The position numbers were made by a program, and so were the translations under genes. A stretch of 11,123 nucleotides of DNA from Geodermatophilaceae bacterium. GTDB taxonomy: Bacteria > Actinomycetota > Actinomycetes > Mycobacteriales > Geodermatophilaceae. Position 1 is the stretch's first letter, and each line of letters opens with the position of its first letter. Location of the stretch: assembly GCA_013814015.1 (NCBI GenBank), contig JACCQS010000402.1, forward strand, positions 1 to 11,123, read 5' to 3'. Below are positions 6,741-11,123 of the stretch, one piece after another. Below the pieces are notes generated by a model, which saw only the letters and a program-made list of their open reading frames with translations, did no database searches and was not told the origin of the DNA.

Positions 6741-7588
6741 GCTCTGCGCCACCGACCACAACGCTGATCACCGTGGCGCCCACCGGCGCGGAATCCAGCA
6801 AGGCCGATGTACCGGCGCTGCCGGTCACTCTGGACGAACTCGTGTCCACCGCGCGTGACGCCGAGGCGATCGGTGCCGCGGTCATCCATGTGCACATCCG
6901 CGACGACCAGGCGCGCCCGACCCTCCACCCCGGTCAGCTCGCCGACACGGTCACCGCCTTGCGGGAGAACACCTCGCTGATCATCCAGTTGTCCACCGGC
7001 GGCGCGGTGACCGATCCCGAGGAGAACCGGCTGCGGGTCCTTGAGGCCGCACCGGATGCCGCCAGCTGCTCGATGGGCACGGTCAACTTCGGCCGAGACG
7101 TCTTCCTCAACCGGTGGGATTTCATCGTGGAACTGCACAACCGGATGCGCGATGCGCAGGTCGTGCCGGAGTACGAGATCTTCGACCTGGGCCAGCTGAC
7201 CACCCTGCAGCGGCTCCTGGACAAGCACGGCCTGCCCTACGGCGAGCACGTCCATGTCGACCTGGTGATGGGGGTTCCCGGCGGGATGCCGGGTACTGCG
7301 CACGCCCTGGTCGCAGCCGTGGGCGTCTTACCGCCAGGGGCGACCTTTGCCGCGACCGGTGTCGGCCGGACCTCGATCCCGGTCATGCTCGCGGCGCTAT
7401 CAGCCGGCGGCCACCTGCGGGTCGGGATGGAGGACACGCTGACCTACGCACCGGGAGAACCGGTGCGGGACAACGCACAACTCGTTGCCCGCGCCGCCGG
7501 AATGGCCAAGATCGCGCAGCGACCACCGATGTCGATCGCCGACGCGCGGGCGCTGCTCGGGGTACGTCCGCTGTTGGCAGCCGCGTGA
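6737..7588 (+). CDS. BKACE family (DUF849) beta-keto acid cleavage enzyme
   Basis: BKACE enzymes are zinc-dependent TIM barrels that condense a beta-keto acid with acetyl-CoA and split it into acetoacetate and a new CoA ester; Kce of lysine fermentation is the type case. This 283-residue protein is full length. H51 and H53 in HVHIRD and E232 in GMED match the zinc ligands His46, His48 and Glu230 of Kce. R228 and D233 match its catalytic Arg226 and Asp231. The barrel segments LTIQ-like LIIQLSTGG (81-89) and HVHVDLVMGVPGGMPG (171-186) are also typical. The substrate cannot be read from sequence. The start ATG overlaps the ygfZ stop by four bases (ATGA), and the stop overlaps the asparaginase start (GTGA), so it is the middle gene of a coupled set. 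Confidence 0.88.
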   Translation: MSSAPPTTTLITVAPTGAESSKADVPALPVTLDELVSTARDAEAIGAAVIHVHIRDDQARPTLHPGQLADTVTALRENTSLIIQLSTGGAVTDPEENRLRVLEAAPDAASCSMGTVNFGRDVFLNRWDFIVELHNRMRDAQVVPEYEIFDLGQLTTLQRLLDKHGLPYGEHVHVDLVMGVPGGMPGTAHALVAAVGVLPPGATFAATGVGRTSIPVMLAALSAGGHLRVGMEDTLTYAPGEPVRDNAQLVARAAGMAKIAQRPPMSIADARALLGVRPLLAAA

Positions 7589-8565
7589 TCGGGGCCCGGA
7601 ACGAGTTCGAGGGCAACCCGATCCTGGTCGAGGTCGCACGCGGCGACCTCGTCGAGTCGGTCCACCGCGGCAGCGCCCTGGTCCTCGGAGCCGACGGCGA
7701 CACTCTGGCCAGCGCCGGGGATCCGGAGGCGGTGACCTTTCCCCGGTCATCGGTCAAACCGATCCAGGCCATCGGCATGCTGCAGGCCGGACTTCGCCTG
7801 GACGGCGCGCCGCTCTCGATCGCGACCGGCTCCCACTCAGGGGAGCCAGAGCACGTCGATTGCGTCCGTAGGACGCTGGAAGGTGCCGGGTTGTCGGTCG
7901 AGGATCTGCGCTGCCCGCCCGCGCTGCCCATGAACGAGGCCGCGCGCGACGCGGTTCTGGCCGCCGGTGGCGGGGCGCAGCGCGCGTACATGAACTGCTC
8001 CGGCAAGCACACCGCGATGTTGCTGACCTGCCTGGCCAACGGCTGGCCCACCGCGTCGTATCTGGATGGTGAGCACCCACTGCAGGTGAACCTTCGCTCC
8101 GTACTGGGCGACTACGCCGGCGAGGAACTCGAACCGGTCACGGTGGATGGCTGCGGTGCCCCACTGTTCGGGATGACGCTGTCCGGGCTGGCTCGCTCCT
8201 TTCTTCGGCTCAGCGACGGAGCCGGCGCCGCGCGGGTCGTCGCCGATGCGATGCGAGCGCACCCGTTCTTCGTCGCGGGGACCGGCCGGGAGGACACCGA
8301 ACTGATGACCGCGCTTCCCCACGTTCTCAGCAAGGCCGGTGCCGAGGGAGTGCACGTTGCTGCCGTACCCGGAGCGGGATCGGTGGTGGTGAAGATCGAC
8401 GACGGTAACGAGCGCGCCCGGATGCCGGTGGTGGTTGCTGGTCTGCGGCTGCTCGGAGTGACCGGCGATGTGCTCGATCGGCTGGCCACCGGGACGGTGC
8501 TTGGCGGCGGACGACCGGTCGGCACCATCCGCGCCGCGAGCGACGTCTTCGCCCCCGCCAGCTAG
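7585..8565 (+). CDS. L-asparaginase, Rhizobium etli type (Asparaginase_II family)
   Basis: This 326-residue enzyme of the R. etli-type asparaginases hydrolyses L-asparagine to aspartate and ammonia and is unrelated to E. coli AnsA/AnsB. FPRSSVKPIQA (52-62) holds the Ser-x-x-Lys pair (S55, K58). TGSHSGEPEHV (81-91) carries the second catalytic serine region. K270 in VVVKIDDG matches the second lysine of the R. etli enzyme. C138 and K141 (NCSGKH) and C190 (DGCGAP) match its zinc-binding Cys/Lys/Cys set. All are present, so it should be active. No signal peptide is seen, so it is cytoplasmic. The start is the GTG at 7585, four bases into the BKACE stop (GTGA). A longer in-frame reading upstream is only antisense-like Arg-rich sequence inside BKACE. 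It is the last gene of the nur-ygfZ-BKACE set. Ordinary asparagine catabolism is the simplest role. Confidence 0.9.
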   Translation: MIGARNEFEGNPILVEVARGDLVESVHRGSALVLGADGDTLASAGDPEAVTFPRSSVKPIQAIGMLQAGLRLDGAPLSIATGSHSGEPEHVDCVRRTLEGAGLSVEDLRCPPALPMNEAARDAVLAAGGGAQRAYMNCSGKHTAMLLTCLANGWPTASYLDGEHPLQVNLRSVLGDYAGEELEPVTVDGCGAPLFGMTLSGLARSFLRLSDGAGAARVVADAMRAHPFFVAGTGREDTELMTALPHVLSKAGAEGVHVAAVPGAGSVVVKIDDGNERARMPVVVAGLRLLGVTGDVLDRLATGTVLGGGRPVGTIRAASDVFAPAS

Positions 8566-8598
8566 CACCTCGACCTCCGTGGGTGAGGAGAGTCACGT

Positions 8599-8604
8599 CA
8601 TAAT
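8599..8604 (+). promoter_or_regulatory. Candidate -10 (CATAAT) for the XRE-HbhA operon
   Basis: CATAAT matches the consensus hexamer in five of six bases in an otherwise GC-rich gap and would place transcription start near 8611, inside the inverted repeat that follows. No good -35 stands at the usual distance. The mRNA would have a leader of about 45 bases with a GGTGGG ribosome-binding stretch before the ATG at 8656. Confidence 0.45.
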
Positions 8605-8605
8605 C

Positions 8606-8632
8606 GCTAGCTGACTGCTTGCTGCAGCTAGC
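8606..8632. promoter_or_regulatory. Perfect 8-base inverted repeat GCTAGCTG-n11-CAGCTAGC, candidate operator
   Basis: GCTAGCTG (8606-8613) and CAGCTAGC (8625-8632) are exact reverse complements 11 bases apart, directly after a -10-like hexamer and 24 bases before the XRE start. A third copy, CAGCTAGCAC at 8559-8568, covers the asparaginase stop and matches the right arm in ten bases (8625-8634). XRE regulators commonly bind such dyads over their own promoters, so autoregulation is the natural reading. An RNA hairpin is the alternative. Confidence 0.5.
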
Positions 8633-8655
8633 ACTGGCGACGTACGGTGGGTGTC

Positions 8656-9051
8656 ATGCAGAGCTTGACCGAATCGGTGCGTGACGTGGGTGGCTTCATC
8701 CGCGAGCAGCGCGAGACGGCCAAGGTGTCGTTGCGTGAATTGGCTCGTACGGCGGGGGTCAGTAATCCCTATCTCAGCCAGATCGAGCGGGGGCTGCGTA
8801 AGCCCAGCGCAGAGATTCTTGCCCAAATCGCCAAGGGCCTGCAGATCTCGGCCGAATCGCTCTACCAGCAGGCGGGGTTGCTCGAAGAGCGGCTCGGCGA
8901 TGCCCAGGTAGCCACCGCGATCCGGCTCGACACGCACCTATCCGAACGGCACAAGCAGGTGCTTCTCGAGCTTTACGACACCTTCTGTCGCGAACACAGC
9001 CAGACCGCCGCACTCCAGACCGATCTACTCCCTGAGGAGGGAACAGCATGA
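8656..9051 (+). CDS. XRE-family helix-turn-helix regulator (Rv0474-like)
   Basis: This 131-residue regulator has one Cro/C1-type HTH at about 13-70. The pattern VSLRELARTAGVSNPYLSQIE is followed by RGLRKPSAEILAQIAKGLQIS. The C-terminal 60 residues are helical with no recognised ligand domain. The gene lies directly before an HbhA-like gene, with a DUF2516 gene beyond. This matches M. tuberculosis Rv0474-Rv0475(hbhA)-Rv0476, which supports orthology. The start is the ATG at 8656 with GGTGGG upstream; an in-frame GTG at 8647 would add three residues. Its stop overlaps the next start as ATGA, so the two proteins are probably made together. The inverted repeat in its promoter suggests self-control. 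Direct targets beyond that are unknown. Confidence 0.88.
   Translation: MQSLTESVRDVGGFIREQRETAKVSLRELARTAGVSNPYLSQIERGLRKPSAEILAQIAKGLQISAESLYQQAGLLEERLGDAQVATAIRLDTHLSERHKQVLLELYDTFCREHSQTAALQTDLLPEEGTA
9034..9041 (+). promoter_or_regulatory. Strong ribosome-binding site (GAGGAGGG) for the HbhA-like gene
   Basis: GAGGAGGG lies six bases before the ATG at 9048 and inside the end of the XRE gene. It is the strongest Shine-Dalgarno sequence in the window, which suggests the HbhA-like protein is made in larger amounts than the regulator translated from the same mRNA. Confidence 0.8.
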
Positions 9052-9812
9052 GCATCACCCAGGACGTCCAGTCCCTCGGTAGAGACCTGACCAACGAGGC
9101 CAGGTCCGCCGGGGACACCGCGGTCGCCCAGACCAGAACTGCGATCGCCACGGCCAAGACCCCGCTCTACGCCGTCATCGGTGCCAGCGACCACGCCGCG
9201 AAACTCGCCCGTGACCTGGTTGCCGACCTGCGGACCCGCGCGGAGGGGCTGCCCCTCGACCTGCGCAACCGCGCTGAGGGCCTGCCCGGTGAGGTACGTG
9301 GTGCAGCAGACGTTGCCCGTGACCGGGCCGGCGCTCAAGCCGCCGCGGTTCGCCCCGAGGTTCTCCGCGAGGCAGTACGTGGGGTAGTCACCGACGCTGT
9401 GAGCACCGCTCGCAAGGCAGTCCGCCGGTATGAGAAGCGCGGCCAAATGGTCGTCGCCGACTTCCGTCGCGCGCCCAGTTTCACCCGGGTGCTCAAGGGT
9501 GCCGAAAGCGCCGTCGACCGCGTCGAGGACGCGCTCGAGGACCTGATCGAGGACGCGCAGGGTGAGCTCAAGGACGCCCGTCGGTCCACGAGCAGCACCG
9601 CCAGCAAGGCCAAGGCGACCGTGCGCAAGGCCAGCACCAAGCCGACCTCGAGCCGGAACGGCTCTGCCACAAAGGCAACGCCGGTCAAGTCGAGGGCGAT
9701 CAGCAAGTCCACCGCTGCCAAGGTGACGGCCGCCAAGGCAGCGACCAAGCGCGCCCCGGCAAAGACTGCGACCAGCAAATCCGGTTCGAGCAAGGCGTCT
9801 TCCAAGAATTGA
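9048..9812 (+). CDS. HbhA-like heparin-binding/nucleoid-type protein with lysine-rich tail
   Basis: This 254-residue protein resembles mycobacterial heparin-binding hemagglutinin. Residues 37-67 (KTPLYAVIGASDHAAKLARDL, then RTRAEG) align by eye with the HbhA N-terminus, KAPLLAALGAADLA and RERAEE. Residues 45-175 are mainly helix-forming and probably coiled coil, with 11-residue repeats at 60-92. The tail from 177 to the end has no Asp or Glu, 14 Lys and many Ala, Ser and Thr, like histone H1; HbhA has a shorter Lys/Ala/Pro tail. HbhA acts as an adhesin and also binds DNA; in a possible non-pathogen, DNA, lipid or polyanion binding is as likely. No signal peptide is visible, as in HbhA. It is coupled to the XRE gene by ATGA and followed by a strong hairpin. 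Which role applies here cannot be told from sequence. Confidence 0.82.
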   Translation: MSITQDVQSLGRDLTNEARSAGDTAVAQTRTAIATAKTPLYAVIGASDHAAKLARDLVADLRTRAEGLPLDLRNRAEGLPGEVRGAADVARDRAGAQAAAVRPEVLREAVRGVVTDAVSTARKAVRRYEKRGQMVVADFRRAPSFTRVLKGAESAVDRVEDALEDLIEDAQGELKDARRSTSSTASKAKATVRKASTKPTSSRNGSATKATPVKSRAISKSTAAKVTAAKAATKRAPAKTATSKSGSSKASSKN

Positions 9813-9863
9813 GCGCACTGCTTTTCGACATGTACTTCGTACGACCGACGTAAGCAAGCACGA

Positions 9864-9891
9864 CGAGCCCCGGCCCACTCGCCGGGGCTCG
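9864..9891 (+). terminator. Perfect 11-bp GC-rich hairpin after the HbhA-like gene
   Basis: CGAGCCCCGGC (9864-9874) pairs exactly with GCCGGGGCTCG (9881-9891) around a six-base loop CCACTC, 52 bases beyond the stop codon. There is no T-tract after it, so it is the U-less type of terminator proposed for high-GC actinobacteria, or an mRNA-stabilising 3' hairpin. It separates the XRE-HbhA unit from the next gene. Confidence 0.75.
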
Positions 9892-9919
9892 CCGCGTCCG
9901 AGCGGTCGAGCCAACCGCG

Positions 9920-9925
9920 TACCCT
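9920..9925 (+). promoter_or_regulatory. Candidate -10 (TACCCT) of a leaderless promoter for the DUF2516 gene
   Basis: TACCCT (TANNNT) ends seven bases before the GTG at 9933, and no ribosome-binding site precedes that start. The spacing fits transcription beginning at the start codon. The hairpin just upstream makes a separate promoter here plausible. Confidence 0.4.
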
Positions 9926-9932
9926 CGACCGC

Positions 9933-10217
9933 GTGGGTGTGGTCGAGGACTGGATTTTCGTGGGCCTCTTCTGGGGGGCACTGATCCTGCATGTAGCCGC
10001 CTTCGTGGATGCGACCATCCGCCCGAACGCCGGCTTTGTGGCCAACGAGCGCCTGACGAAACCCGCCTGGATGGGGATCACCGCCTTGGCGGCCGTCGTC
10101 ACCTACCTGTCCGGGCCGATCTCCTTTCTCGGCATCCCCGCGTTGGTGGCCTCGATCCTCTACTTCGTGGACGTGCGACCGGCTCTTCGTGGAACGTCTC
10201 AAGGCAACGCCTGGTAG
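9933..10217 (+). CDS. DUF2516 family small membrane protein (Rv0476-like)
   Basis: This 94-residue protein has three hydrophobic segments at about 7-26, 44-60 and 63-80. Between the first two is a polar loop with the pattern AFVDATIRPNAGFVANERLTKPAW, of which the central D-A-x-x-x-R-P and the K-x-x-W are what I recall from DUF2516. Length and position after the XRE/HbhA-like pair agree with Rv0476. It should be an integral inner-membrane protein; no function is known. The start is taken as the GTG at 9933; a GTG two codons later is equally possible. The stop is nine bases before the AlaX-type gene, so the two are likely transcribed together. Confidence 0.85.
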   Translation: MGVVEDWIFVGLFWGALILHVAAFVDATIRPNAGFVANERLTKPAWMGITALAAVVTYLSGPISFLGIPALVASILYFVDVRPALRGTSQGNAW

Positions 10218-10226
10218 AGCCGGCCG

Positions 10227-10964
10227 ATGCCCGACCACGAGCAGTCTCGAACACAACGCCTCGATCTCGTCGATGCCACCCTGCGGGAATGGGACGCGAC
10301 GGTGCTGGCCAGCGACCCGGTGACCGGGATCGTGCTGGACCGATCGGCGTTCTATCCCGGCGGCGGTGGGCAACCTCCGGATCACGGCGTCCTGCTGTGG
10401 AATGGGGTTCAGACCCGCATCGTGGACACCCGCCGCGGCGACGACCTCTATCTCATCCCTGCTGAGGGCGACCCGGTTCCGCCGGTCGGGACGGCTGTTC
10501 GCGGCGCCGTCGAGGACGCTCGCCGCTTCTCGCTGATGCGCACGCACTCCGGGCTGCACCTGCTCGCCGGAGTGGTCTTCCGGGATTTCGGGGCGCTGGT
10601 GACGGGCGGGAACATGGAGCCCGGAGTGGCTCGGATGGACTTCAACCTGCCCGACATCCCGGCTGACTTCAGGGACCGGATCGCCCAGGCGTGCGCCGTC
10701 GAGGTGGCCGCCGACCGGGCGATCCGGGTGGACAACCTCCCGCGCGACGAGGCTCTGGCGATCCCGGACGTCATCCGTACGGCGACCGACCTGCTGCCCC
10801 CTGACCTCGAAATCGTCCGGATCGTGGACATCGTCGGACTGGACGTTCAGGCCGACGGCGGGACGCACGTCGCCTCCACCAAGCAGATCGGCGGGATGGA
10901 AGTGGTCAAGGTGGAGAACAAGGGCAAGGCCAACCGCCGGCTGCGAGTCCGCCTGACCGACTAA
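10227..10964 (+). CDS. alaX: AlaX-type alanyl-tRNA editing hydrolase
   Basis: This 245-residue free-standing editing protein is related to the C-terminal editing domain of alanyl-tRNA synthetase and removes Ser (or Gly) wrongly attached to tRNA-Ala. DRSAFYPGGGGQPPDHG (38-54) is the N-terminal glycine-rich signature of the longer AlaX-II type. H107 and H111 in THSGLHLLAG are the first metal-ligand pair. DGGTHVASTKQIG (210-222) is the second signature, with H214 as ligand. The position usually held by Cys in the synthetase motif C-G-G-T-H is D210 here. Length suits a two-domain AlaX. The gene follows the DUF2516 gene by nine bases with no clear ribosome-binding site. A threonyl-tRNA synthetase-like editing module is less likely because of the GGGGQ signature. 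The protein is cytoplasmic. Confidence 0.88.
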   Translation: MPDHEQSRTQRLDLVDATLREWDATVLASDPVTGIVLDRSAFYPGGGGQPPDHGVLLWNGVQTRIVDTRRGDDLYLIPAEGDPVPPVGTAVRGAVEDARRFSLMRTHSGLHLLAGVVFRDFGALVTGGNMEPGVARMDFNLPDIPADFRDRIAQACAVEVAADRAIRVDNLPRDEALAIPDVIRTATDLLPPDLEIVRIVDIVGLDVQADGGTHVASTKQIGGMEVVKVENKGKANRRLRVRLTD

Positions 10965-11123
10965 CCCGGCGGCCTCACACCCGCTGGACGACAAGGCGCG
11001 AGACTGCCTGCATGTGCGACACCGTTGCACGTGTGAGCATGCGTTTTCATCGGATCTGTGAGGCCGGCTGGTCCTTGGGTCAGATCGTGCTGTCGGTCGG
11101 TAACAGCAGCCAGAGGATGAGAT
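10965..11123. other. Right-edge stretch, no confident gene
   Basis: Two weak possibilities run off the edge. On the plus strand an ATG at 11012 opens a frame to the end (MCDTVARVSMRFHRICEAGW and on). On the minus strand a frame ends with a TGA at 11080-11082 and reads LILWLLLPTDSTI, which could be the C-terminus of a membrane protein converging on alaX. Inverted CTCACAC (10971-10977) and GTGTGAG (11031-11037) flank part of the stretch, but they are too far apart to call a terminator. Confidence 0.3.

Noticed and set aside
7114..7584. Possible N-terminal extension of the asparaginase by 157 residues
   Set aside because: The extension lies inside the BKACE gene in another frame and is Arg-rich noise. 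The GTG at 7585 with a GTGA overlap gives the normal family N-terminus.
8973..11030. A 685-codon open frame on the minus strand, the longest in the window
   Set aside because: It is antisense to four well-supported plus-strand genes and the gaps between them. Its translation is low-complexity (Arg, Gly, Asp, His) with no domain, as expected from GC-rich third-position bias.

Overview
The window is a high-GC chromosomal segment that reads as an actinobacterium (Actinomycetota). The base composition and codon use fit, and so does a block matching the mycobacterial Rv0474-hbhA-Rv0476 order: XRE regulator, HbhA-like protein, DUF2516 membrane protein. Several start codons have a TANNNT -10 hexamer 6-9 bases upstream, as in actinobacterial leaderless genes. 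I cannot place the genus. Most genes are ordinary and intact. I see no tRNA, rRNA, CRISPR array or phage module.

Layout. Bases 1-144 are the C-terminal tail of an IS-type transposase, followed by about 320 bases without a convincing gene. Then come an N-methyltryptophan/sarcosine oxidase-like flavoenzyme (+), a convergent and overlapping aminodeoxychorismate lyase-like PLP enzyme (-), and a divergent ATP-grasp protein of unknown substrate (+). Two minus-strand membrane proteins follow: a DUF1707 protein and an unrecognised multi-span protein.

The central block (5140-8565, +) is a tightly packed set: a Nur-like Fur-family metalloregulator, the folate-binding Fe-S protein YgfZ, a BKACE (DUF849) beta-keto acid cleavage enzyme, and a Rhizobium etli-type L-asparaginase. 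ATGA and GTGA overlaps join the last three, so they are probably translationally coupled in one transcript.

The right block (8599-10964, +) starts with a promoter and a GCTAGC-type inverted repeat. It encodes the XRE regulator and, through another ATGA overlap, the HbhA-like protein with a lysine-rich histone-like tail. A strong hairpin separates this from a DUF2516 protein, apparently leaderless, and an AlaX-type alanyl-tRNA editing hydrolase.

The points most worth a second look are: the 9-base repeat of start codons at the head of the Nur-like gene; the three GCTAGC-core sites before the XRE gene; the pairing of BKACE and asparaginase with nur-ygfZ; the orphan ATP-grasp gene; the 11-residue repeats and acid-free tail of the HbhA-like protein; and an Asp in place of the usual metal-ligand Cys in AlaX. 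I found no clear sign of a wholly new multi-gene system.
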